Positions 1 to 5,734 of a stretch of 7,554 bases of DNA are shown piece after piece. This DNA is from Bacillota bacterium. Its GTDB lineage: Bacteria; Bacillota; GCA-003054495; Carboxydocellales; JAJZTU01. The stretch lies in NCBI GenBank assembly GCA_021848765.1, contig JAJZTU010000167.1:1-7554 (forward strand), written 5' to 3'. The notes below the pieces were generated by a model. It saw only the letters and a list, made by a program, of their open reading frames with translations. It made no database searches and was not told where the DNA came from. The translations under genes were made by a program, and so were the position numbers. The first letter of the stretch is position 1; each line of letters begins with the position of its first letter.

Positions 1-364
1 CGTTCAAGGGCAGGGCCAGGGCGTTGACGGTGAAATCCCTGGCTTTCAGGTCTGCCTCCAGGGAGGGCCCCTGAAATTCAGCAAGATCAATTTCCCGGAT
101 TTCCGTATTCTGGATTTCTGTATTGCAGATTGCTTGCAGATCGTTGCAAATAACCCGGCCGATTTTATGCTCAGCGTCCAAAAGCACAAAGCTTCCCCCT
201 ACCCGGTCGGCCAGTTCCCGGGCCAACTTCAGGGCTCCGCTTTCCACCACCAAGTCCAGGTCATGGACAGGCCTCCCCAGGTAAAGATCCCGGAGAAAAC
301 CTCCCACCACGTAACATTCATGATTGCCGGCAGTAATGGTGTTCTCTATTTCCTTCCAGAGCAT
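1..364 (-). CDS. cca: CCA-adding enzyme / poly(A) polymerase family nucleotidyltransferase, N-terminal part (runs off the left edge)
   Basis: Class II nucleotidyltransferases of this family add or repair the 3' CCA of tRNA in the cytoplasm; a poly(A) polymerase has the same head domain. 121 codons are visible. The start is the ATG at 364-362, preceded by a purine-rich Shine-Dalgarno (AGGGGG) about 7 bases upstream. Residues 18-28 read YVVGGFLRDLY, the nucleotide-binding GG motif. Residues 35-37 are DLD, the metal-binding DxD pair. Residues 109-115 read RDFTVNA, the conserved end of the head domain. The neck, body and tail domains lie beyond the window, so CCA-adding and poly(A) activities cannot be separated; CCA addition is the usual role in Firmicutes. 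A short tandem repeat (residues 81-90) sits in the head domain. The gene lies downstream of the membrane protein gene on the same strand, separated by a weak hairpin. Family assignment is firm; exact activity is inferred. Confidence 0.88.
   Translation of the reverse strand, partial: MLWKEIENTITAGNHECYVVGGFLRDLYLGRPVHDLDLVVESGALKLARELADRVGGSFVLLDAEHKIGRVICNDLQAICNTEIQNTEIREIDLAEFQGPSLEADLKARDFTVNALALPLN
95..124. repeat. 15-bp tandem duplication inside the nucleotidyltransferase gene
   Basis: Two adjacent 15-base units, 95-109 and 110-124, match at 13 of 15 positions; both differences are C/T transitions. The length is a multiple of three, so the frame is kept. In the encoded protein it gives two successive five-residue units, NTEIQ then NTEIR, at residues 81-90. 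They lie between the predicted strands of the head domain, where an insertion is likely tolerated. Confidence 0.7.
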
Positions 365-410
365 AGGGACTACCCCCTTTGAGAAACTAAACAAAATTTT
401 AGTACATAAA

Positions 411-435
411 ATGAAAGAGCGCTGGCTTAGCGCTC
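411..435 (-). terminator. Weak intrinsic terminator or attenuating hairpin at the end of the membrane protein gene
   Basis: A perfect 7-bp inverted repeat, GAGCGCT (417-423) and AGCGCTC (429-435), encloses a 5-base loop and overlaps the stop codon of the 427-900 gene. On the minus strand it is followed by TTTCATTTT, an interrupted T-tract. The short stem and broken T-run suggest partial termination, with some readthrough into the nucleotidyltransferase gene whose start lies about 50 bases further on. Confidence 0.5.
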
Positions 436-900
436 AATCTGTACAGCCCGGGCCTGGTGATTTGCGTCCAAAATCATGGTTACATAATCTCCTACCGTAA
501 TCTGAGCAAAGTCTGTCTGTTTGCCGTTGACTTCAATTACAGCATCTTTGAGAACTTTAACTCTGGGGTTAACCTTTTTGCTGGTGTCATCCATTTCCTG
601 GGTGAACTTTATGGTACGTTTCTTAATGCTTACATTGTCTACCATGCCCTCTACTACGATTTCTCCCTCATCGGTTTTGGCCTCCGGTATGGAGGTCTTT
701 TGCTCTTTGGGGGGTTCCTCTGCCGGAGCGGTAGTTTCAGGAGCCTTGGGCTCTGCGGGACGCTGTACCTCTGGAGAAGAGCGGACCTGCGGCTGGTTCG
801 GGCCGGCAAATGGGTTAAGGGTCATAAACAACTTAAAACCCCCGCCCAACAAAACCCCGATGATTGCCACCGCTACCAGACCAAACCACCTGCCAGCCAT
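427..900 (-). CDS. Small membrane-anchored protein with Pro/Glu-rich linker and C-terminal beta-rich domain, function unknown
   Basis: I do not recognise this 157-residue protein as a named family. Residues 6-27 form one hydrophobic helix with a short, Arg-containing N-terminus, so it is either an N-terminal membrane anchor or an uncleaved signal; there is no lipobox cysteine. Residues 29-75 are rich in Pro, Glu, Ala and Lys, as in an extended linker outside the membrane. Residues 78-157 alternate short hydrophobic strands with turns (for example EIVVEGMVDNV, RTIKF, VGDYVTMILD) and resemble the small beta-barrel domains of DUF5666-like proteins; this resemblance is judged by eye. The ATG at 900 follows GGGGGGAG with a spacer of 4 bases. 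A convincing promoter lies at 933-961. It is transcribed toward the nucleotidyltransferase gene. The gene call is solid; no function is claimed. Confidence 0.8.
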   Translation of the reverse strand: MAGRWFGLVAVAIIGVLLGGGFKLFMTLNPFAGPNQPQVRSSPEVQRPAEPKAPETTAPAEEPPKEQKTSIPEAKTDEGEIVVEGMVDNVSIKKRTIKFTQEMDDTSKKVNPRVKVLKDAVIEVNGKQTDFAQITVGDYVTMILDANHQARAVQIER

Positions 901-932
901 TCTGCTCCCCCCATGCTCTACGATTTGCTATT

Positions 933-961
933 ATGATAACACGGCAGGGCAGGGATTTCAA
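933..961 (-). promoter_or_regulatory. Sigma-A type promoter for the membrane protein gene
   Basis: Read on the minus strand, TTGAAA (961-956) matches the -35 consensus at 5 of 6 positions. TATCAT (938-933) matches the -10 consensus at 5 of 6. The spacer is exactly 17 bases. Transcription would start near 926, about 25 bases before the ATG at 900, with the Shine-Dalgarno in between. This is the best vegetative promoter in the window. Confidence 0.7.
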
Positions 962-1031
962 TGGTAGGTATTTTATTGACCAGGCCGCTTTTCTATACCC
1001 CTGCCGTCTGAATGAAGCGCTTCAGGACTTA

Positions 1032-1060
1032 TTTCCTTAATCCGTTGATTTTGTTATACT
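1032..1060 (+). promoter_or_regulatory. Candidate extended -10 promoter for the sigma-54 activator gene
   Basis: TGTTATACT at 1052-1060 combines a TGn extension with a 5-of-6 match to the -10 hexamer. The hexamer 17 bases upstream (1032-1037, TTTCCT) is a poor -35, which an extended -10 can tolerate. Transcription would start near 1067, leaving a leader of about 70 bases before the ATG at 1139. A 12-bp palindrome (TGAAGCGCTTCA, 1013-1024) lies just upstream and could be an operator, though a palindrome of that length is expected by chance about once or twice in a window this size. Confidence 0.4.
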
Positions 1061-1124
1061 TCATAGTAAGTACCCCTCCGTTGTAACGCTGTATACCGGC
1101 CATTGTCCAAATTAATAACATTTT

Positions 1125-1141
1125 CGGAGGTAAACAAGATG
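1125..1141 (+). other. Ribosome binding site and ATG start out of frame with the activator
   Basis: CGGAGG at 1125-1130 is followed by an 8-base spacer and an ATG at 1139-1141, an ideal initiation site. That ATG opens a frame reading MLNIGQVVNNLQR and stopping at the TGA at 1256-1258, not the activator frame. The activator's own first possible start, TTG at 1149, lies 18 bases from the same Shine-Dalgarno, too far for efficient initiation. This decides the likely true start and points to a frameshift between about 1160 and 1185. Confidence 0.7.
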
Positions 1142-1148
1142 CTGAACA

Positions 1149-3236
1149 TTGGTCAAGTGGTTAATAATCTGCAGAGAAATCGACAGCAAATTGACCGTAA
1201 AACAAGCTGCTCAAATTCTGATCGGGAAGCAGTGGCCGGCAGCATGGGTAAAAATTGATTCGCAGCCCCGGGTCTATTCTTTGGAGGTACTATCCAATTT
1301 ATTGGTACAAGACCAGGGAGAACAAGAGATTTGTACAATTGCGGGAATTGAATATGGCGTTTTAGATGGCAAGCAATCTGTGGAACAAACTATCCGGCAA
1401 ATTGTTCAACTTCCCAATATTAAGTGCTGGTTAACCAAAACTGAACAAGGGTGGTACGGTCCGTTGCTCGCCCAGGACCTTTTGGCCATTGCCAGCAACC
1501 GGGAGGGCTTTTTATCCGCTGAATTCAAAACAGTACTGGACTCCATCCACAATGGAGTTACTGTGATTAACAATTCCGGAATTGTTGTTGCTTTTAACAG
1601 GGCTGCTGAACGAATTCTAGGGATACCCGTTCACCATGCCATCGGTAGGCATATCGAAGAAGTCCTGCCTACTACCGGCTTACTGCGGTTGCTTACTACA
1701 GGAAAACCGGAGGTGGGGGAAAAAGCGGTATATGGTGATACCACAATAATTGCTAACCGGGCTCCCATCACCGCCGATGGTCTGGTTGCCGGAGCGGTTT
1801 CCGTCTTTCAGGATATCACCGAAATCGAGCGCATTGCCAATGAACTGGAAACAGTTACCGCTCTTAAATCTACGTTAGAAGCCGCACTGGAAAGCGCCTA
1901 TGAAGGTATTGTCATTGTCGACGAAGAGGGCAGGGTTACATTAATAAATCACACTTATGCCGAATTTTTAGGTGTTGACCCCAGGGAAGTTATCGGTAAA
2001 CATGCTACGGAAGTTGTACCAAACTCACGGATGCACATTGTAGCGAAAACGGGTACAGCAGAGATCGCCGATTTACACCCGATTGGTAATCAAGAGATGG
2101 TAGTTAACCGCATCCCGATCCGGCGGGACGGCAAAATTGTCGGGGCGGTGGGTAAAGTACTGTTTCGCAATGTGGAAGATTTAAAAGGCTTAGCCCGTCG
2201 CCTGCAGGTTTTAGAAAAGGAAGCCGAATATTACCGGGAAGAGTTGCGGCGGATGAGAGGTGCACGTTACTCAATTAAGAATATTATTGGGCAAAGCGCT
2301 GCTATTGCCCTGGTCCGGGACATGCTGCTCAGGGCGGCAAAAACCAACAGTACCGTCCTCGTTTTGGGGGAAAGCGGTACCGGCAAAGAGCTGTTTGCCC
2401 ATGCCCTCCACGATGCCAGTGCCAGAAATTTCGGCCCTTTTATTAAAGTTAACTGTGCTGCTGTGCCGGAACACCTGTTGGAATCTGAACTTTTCGGTTA
2501 TGAGGAAGGAGCTTTTACCGGGGCCAAAAAAGGAGGCAAACCCGGCAAGTTTGAATTGGCACACGGGGGCACTATCTTTTTAGATGAGATTGGCGATATG
2601 TCCCTCACCATGCAGGCAAAACTGTTACGGATTTTGCAGGACAGAGAAGTTGAACGGGTCGGGGCTACCAGGGGACGAGCGGTTGATGTCCGGGTAGTAG
2701 CAGCCACAAACAGAGATTTGGAAGAGATGATAGCCCAAAGTACTTTCCGCCAGGACTTGTATTACAGGCTTAATGTCATTACTATTGTTGTCCCTCCACT
2801 TAGGGAACGGAAAGAGGATATCCCCCTGATAGTCCGGACCCTTTTGCCGGAGTTATGCCAAAGTATCGGCCGCCCCCTCATCCAAGTGGAGGAAGCGGTG
2901 CTGGACTTGTTTGCCGGGCATAATTGGCCGGGCAATGTCCGGGAACTTCGCAATGTCTTGGAAAGGGCTGTTAGTATGACCGATACCAACACCATTCGTC
3001 TTGAACACCTGCCTTTATATCTGCAGAATAAAGGCCAAAAGACAGCGGTGGAAGTACCAAATGAGAGTCTTGTTAACGCAGGGAAGAGCTGGTTGAATTT
3101 AAAAGAACAAGCTGAATACCAGGCCATTGTTCAGGCTTTAGCCCGGACTAAGGGAAATAAAGCTCAGGCAGCCCGGTTACTGGGCTTGAACAGATCTTGG
3201 TTTTATCAAAAGCTCAGGAAATATAAGCTTTTCTGA
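1149..3236 (+). CDS. Sigma-54-dependent transcriptional activator (CBS-like, PAS-PAS, AAA+, Fis-type HTH); 5' end probably frameshifted
   Basis: Enhancer-binding proteins of this class hydrolyse ATP to open promoters held by sigma-54 RNA polymerase. Numbering is from the TTG at 1149 (695 residues). Residues 10-115 resemble a CBS-type adenosyl-ligand module, judged by eye. Two PAS domains follow at about 122-225 and 240-345, then a helical linker to 370. The AAA+ domain (375-605) has Walker A GESGTGKE at 407-414, the intact sigma-54 contact loop GAFTGA at 454-459, Walker B TIFLDEIGD at 475-483, an arginine-finger region around R534 and R540, and WPGNVREL at 593-600. The C-terminal helix-turn-helix is at about 655-692. 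There is no receiver domain, so it is probably a one-component sensor. The best start is the ATG at 1139 in another frame; removing one base near 1177-1179 would fuse it to this frame and complete the first CBS strand. It lies just upstream of a -24/-12 promoter and is its likely regulator. Confidence 0.93.
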   Translation: MVKWLIICREIDSKLTVKQAAQILIGKQWPAAWVKIDSQPRVYSLEVLSNLLVQDQGEQEICTIAGIEYGVLDGKQSVEQTIRQIVQLPNIKCWLTKTEQGWYGPLLAQDLLAIASNREGFLSAEFKTVLDSIHNGVTVINNSGIVVAFNRAAERILGIPVHHAIGRHIEEVLPTTGLLRLLTTGKPEVGEKAVYGDTTIIANRAPITADGLVAGAVSVFQDITEIERIANELETVTALKSTLEAALESAYEGIVIVDEEGRVTLINHTYAEFLGVDPREVIGKHATEVVPNSRMHIVAKTGTAEIADLHPIGNQEMVVNRIPIRRDGKIVGAVGKVLFRNVEDLKGLARRLQVLEKEAEYYREELRRMRGARYSIKNIIGQSAAIALVRDMLLRAAKTNSTVLVLGESGTGKELFAHALHDASARNFGPFIKVNCAAVPEHLLESELFGYEEGAFTGAKKGGKPGKFELAHGGTIFLDEIGDMSLTMQAKLLRILQDREVERVGATRGRAVDVRVVAATNRDLEEMIAQSTFRQDLYYRLNVITIVVPPLRERKEDIPLIVRTLLPELCQSIGRPLIQVEEAVLDLFAGHNWPGNVRELRNVLERAVSMTDTNTIRLEHLPLYLQNKGQKTAVEVPNESLVNAGKSWLNLKEQAEYQAIVQALARTKGNKAQAARLLGLNRSWFYQKLRKYKLF

Positions 3237-3251
3237 CGCCCAGCACCAGGG

Positions 3252-3301
3252 TGTATGGTAAAAACAACATATGTATGTATGGTAAACCCCACATGTATGG
3301 T
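3252..3301 (+). promoter_or_regulatory. Three TGTATGG repeats: candidate activator-binding sites (UAS)
   Basis: TGTATGG occurs at 3252-3258, 3276-3282 and 3294-3300, all in one orientation. The first two copies extend to an identical 11-mer (TGTATGGTAAA, 3252-3262 and 3276-3286), 24 bases apart; the third is 18 bases further on. The third copy also lies in an imperfect dyad, ACC-N2-ACATGT-N2-GGT (3286-3301). Relative to the predicted start near 3381 the copies begin at about -129, -105 and -87, the usual distance for sigma-54 enhancer sites. Binding by the adjacent activator is inferred. Confidence 0.5.
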
Positions 3302-3330
3302 TGTCCAAACACGTGGGGTTGTTTTATTTT
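3285..3330 (+). terminator. Intrinsic terminator of the activator gene
   Basis: AACCCCACATGT (3285-3296) pairs with ACACGTGGGGTT (3309-3320), a 12-bp stem with one mismatch and a 12-base loop. It is followed directly by GTTTTATTTT (3321-3330). It lies about 50 bases after the activator stop and ahead of the sigma-54 promoter, so it should separate the regulator's transcript from the operon. The third TGTATGG repeat runs from the left arm of the stem into the loop. Confidence 0.78.
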
Positions 3331-3353
3331 GGGCACCAAACAGCTTTTCCGGG

Positions 3354-3370
3354 TTGGCATGGGTTTTGCG
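3354..3370 (+). promoter_or_regulatory. Sigma-54 (-24/-12) promoter of the CoA-transferase operon
   Basis: TTGGCAT (3354-3360) and TTGC (3366-3369) match the -24/-12 consensus TGGCAC-N5-TTGC, with the essential GG (3356-3357) and GC (3368-3369) at the exact required spacing; the only mismatch in these core elements is T for C at 3360. Transcription should start near 3381, leaving a leader of about 19 bases that carries the AAGGAGG Shine-Dalgarno at 3386-3392. The sigma-54 activator gene immediately upstream strongly supports this call. Confidence 0.82.
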
Positions 3371-3399
3371 TAAAGTTATGGCAGAAAGGAGGAAAACAA

Positions 3400-4971
3400 A
3401 TGGCCGAATTTATATCAGCTATCGCAGCAGCCCGTTTGATTAGCAGTGGCGATACCGTTGGCATTAGCGGTTTCGTAGGCTGCGGACATCCCGAGGCAAT
3501 AACCAAAGCTATAGAAGAGATTTATTTGGCAGAGGGAAAGCCGCAGCATTTAACCTTGGTCTATGCCGCAGGACAAGGTGATGGCAGGGAAAAAGGAATG
3601 AACCATTTTGGCCATCCCGGTTTATTGAAAAGAGTAATCGGGGGACATTGGAATTTAGCGCCGAAGCTGGGGCACCTGGCTGTGGAAGAAAAAATCGAGG
3701 CTTATAATCTGCCCCAAGGAGTTATTGTCCACCTTTTTCGAGCCATTGCGGGCCATAAACCAGGCGTGATTACCCATGTGGGGTTAAAAACCTTTGTGGA
3801 CCCCCGTCTTCAGGGTGGCAAATTAAATGCCCTCACTCAAGAGGACCTGGTTGAAGTTATTCAACTTGGGGGCAAGGAATGGTTATTCTATAAAGCCTTC
3901 CCGGTCAATATCGCCATTATTCGCGGGACAACCGCCGATGAACGGGGCAACATCTCCATGGAAAAAGAGGCTATGGTGGTAGAAGCATTGAGTCTGGCTC
4001 AAGCTGCCAGGAACAGCGGTGGAAAGGTAATTGCCCAAGTGGAGAGAGTAACCAAAGCGGGTACCATAGACCCTAAACTGGTAAAAATTCCGGGTGTTTT
4101 GGTGGACGCCATAGTGGTGGCGCCGGCACACCTGCACGAGCAAACCTTTGCCGGGGATTATAACCCTGCGTTGTCTGGGGAAATCAAGCTGCCGGATACT
4201 TCCCTGCCCACCCTGCCTTTAGATGAACGCAAAATAGTAGCCCGGCGGGCCGCTTACGAATTGATACCCCATACCAATATTAACCTGGGAATCGGTTCTC
4301 CCGAAGGGGTGGCCTTAGTTGCTGCCGAGGAAGGCTTGGGGGATTACCTTAATCTTTCCGTAGAATCCGGACCAACCGGCGGGGTACCCCTTGGAGGACT
4401 GGCTTTTGGCGCAGCGATAAATCCGGAAGCGATTATTGACCAGGCTTATCAGTTCGACTTTTATGATGGGGGCGGCTTGGATGTGGCTTTCCTGGGCATG
4501 GCCCAGTTAGACCGCCGGGGTAATGTGAATGTCAGCAAGTTTGGCCCACGCATAGCAGGAGCCGGTGGTTTTATTAACATTTCCCAGAATGCCAAGAAAT
4601 TAGTTTTTTGTGGTTCCTTTACCACAAACGGTTTGGAGGTGATGATATCAGATGGAAAGTTAGTAATTAAAAATGAGGGTAAGGTAGCTAAGCTGGTGGA
4701 ACAAGTTGACCAAATCACCTATTCCGGAGAGTTGGGTGCTGCAAATGGGCAACCTGTAATCTATGTGACCGAACGGGCTGTATTTGTATTGACCAGGGAG
4801 GGAATTCAACTGACTGAAGTTGCCCCCGGCATAGACCTGAAAACTCAGGTACTGGATCTATTGCCTTTCCCCCTGCCGGTAGCACCAAATGTGAAAACCA
4901 TGGATGAACGGATCTTCCGGCCGGAACCCATGGGAATCAGGGACAGAATTTTGGCAAAGGAGGCAGATTAG
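3400..4971 (+). CDS. Family I acyl-CoA:carboxylate CoA-transferase, fused alpha and beta parts (propionate CoA-transferase / YdiF type)
   Basis: These enzymes move CoA between an acyl-CoA donor and a short carboxylic acid through a glutamyl-CoA thioester. The chosen ATG at 3400 follows AAGGAGG with a 7-base spacer; an in-frame TTG at 3301 lies upstream of the sigma-54 promoter and is not credible. The protein has 523 residues, matching the roughly 520-530 of propionate CoA-transferase and YdiF. The alpha half starts with ARLISSGDTVGISGFVGCGH; the beta half runs from about residue 270 and contains NLGIGSPEGVA. E322 in VESGPTGG matches the catalytic glutamate of the family. It is the first gene of the operon; its TAG directly abuts the next ATG. 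Donor and acceptor cannot be read from sequence. The neighbouring dehydrogenase and GntP permease make a 3-hydroxy acid such as 3-hydroxybutyrate the best acceptor guess; lactate, propionate or acetoacetate remain possible. Confidence 0.92.
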   Translation: MAEFISAIAAARLISSGDTVGISGFVGCGHPEAITKAIEEIYLAEGKPQHLTLVYAAGQGDGREKGMNHFGHPGLLKRVIGGHWNLAPKLGHLAVEEKIEAYNLPQGVIVHLFRAIAGHKPGVITHVGLKTFVDPRLQGGKLNALTQEDLVEVIQLGGKEWLFYKAFPVNIAIIRGTTADERGNISMEKEAMVVEALSLAQAARNSGGKVIAQVERVTKAGTIDPKLVKIPGVLVDAIVVAPAHLHEQTFAGDYNPALSGEIKLPDTSLPTLPLDERKIVARRAAYELIPHTNINLGIGSPEGVALVAAEEGLGDYLNLSVESGPTGGVPLGGLAFGAAINPEAIIDQAYQFDFYDGGGLDVAFLGMAQLDRRGNVNVSKFGPRIAGAGGFINISQNAKKLVFCGSFTTNGLEVMISDGKLVIKNEGKVAKLVEQVDQITYSGELGAANGQPVIYVTERAVFVLTREGIQLTEVAPGIDLKTQVLDLLPFPLPVAPNVKTMDERIFRPEPMGIRDRILAKEAD

Positions 4972-5712
4972 ATGAACGTTAGCAATAAAGCGGTAATTAT
5001 CACCGGGGGAGCCCGGGGAATCGGTTATGCGTCAGTTACGGCTTTTGCCCGGCGTGGGGCAAAGGTAGTGATTGCCGATTATGACCAAAGTGCCGGTGAG
5101 GAAGCTGTGGCCAGGCTCAAAGCTCAAAACCTGGATGCTGTTTTCACAGCTGTAGATGTAACTGACAGAGCCTCGGTTATGGCTATGGTAGAAAAGGCAT
5201 TAGCCCACTACCAAAGAATTGATGTTTTAATTAACAATGCCGGAATTACTGCCGACAGCCTGTTGGTAAAAATGACCGAAGAACAGTTTGACAAAGTTAT
5301 TGCCGTGAACTTAAAAGGCACATTCAATTGTACCCAGGCAGTTGTACCGATGATGATCTCCCAGGGGAAAGGCACTATTATTAATACCTCTTCAGTTATA
5401 GGATTATACGGCAATATCGGGCAGACAAATTATGCGGCTACCAAGGCAGGAGTTATCGGCATGACCAAAAGCTGGGCCAAAGAACTGGGCAGAAAAGGCA
5501 TCAACGTCAATGCCGTAGCACCCGGCTTTATCATTACTGAAATGAGCGCCAAAGTCCCGGAAAAAATTTTAAAATCGATGGAAGAAAAAACTCCTTTAGG
5601 CCGCCTGGGCAGTGTGGAAGATGTGGCTAACGCCTACCTTTTCCTGGCTTCGGAAGAAGCTGCTTATATTAACGGTACAGTATTGAGCGTAGACGGAGGA
5701 TTGGTGTTATAA
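4972..5712 (+). CDS. Short-chain dehydrogenase/reductase, FabG/PhaB-like (3-oxoacyl / 3-hydroxyacyl-CoA oxidoreductase)
   Basis: A classical 246-residue SDR, the usual length for FabG and PhaB. It has TGGARGIG at 11-18 (nucleotide binding), NNAG at 88-91, N113, S141, Y154 and K158 as the catalytic tetrad (the YAATK motif at 154-158), and APGFI at 183-187. D36 ends the second strand (VVIADYD), the residue that usually favours NAD(H) over NADP(H). This fits an oxidative, catabolic role better than fatty acid synthesis. The ATG at 4972 follows the upstream stop with no gap; its Shine-Dalgarno AAAGGAGG (4956-4963) lies inside the CoA-transferase gene, so the two are translationally linked. In context it probably interconverts 3-hydroxyacyl-CoA and 3-oxoacyl-CoA, for example 3-hydroxybutyryl-CoA and acetoacetyl-CoA. 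It could instead act on the free acid or another alcohol. The family is certain; the substrate is inferred. Confidence 0.92.
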   Translation: MNVSNKAVIITGGARGIGYASVTAFARRGAKVVIADYDQSAGEEAVARLKAQNLDAVFTAVDVTDRASVMAMVEKALAHYQRIDVLINNAGITADSLLVKMTEEQFDKVIAVNLKGTFNCTQAVVPMMISQGKGTIINTSSVIGLYGNIGQTNYAATKAGVIGMTKSWAKELGRKGINVNAVAPGFIITEMSAKVPEKILKSMEEKTPLGRLGSVEDVANAYLFLASEEAAYINGTVLSVDGGLVL

Positions 5713-5734
5713 AGAATTGGAGGTGTCCAGGGAG

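Noticed and set aside
134..382. Plus-strand open frame near the left edge
   Set aside because: It is antisense to the clearly recognisable nucleotidyltransferase head domain.
457..967. Long plus-strand open frames opposite the membrane protein gene
   Set aside because: They lack good start signals and lie antisense to a gene with its own promoter, Shine-Dalgarno and sensible domain layout.
1013..1024. Perfect 12-bp palindrome TGAAGCGCTTCA upstream of the activator promoter
   Set aside because: A 12-bp palindrome is expected about once or twice by chance in a window this size, and no second copy was seen, so it is only mentioned as a possible operator.
3301..3399. Upstream in-frame TTG extension of the CoA-transferase (33 extra residues)
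   Set aside because: It lies ahead of the predicted transcription start, overlaps the terminator and promoter, and has no ribosome binding site; the ATG at 3400 has an excellent one.
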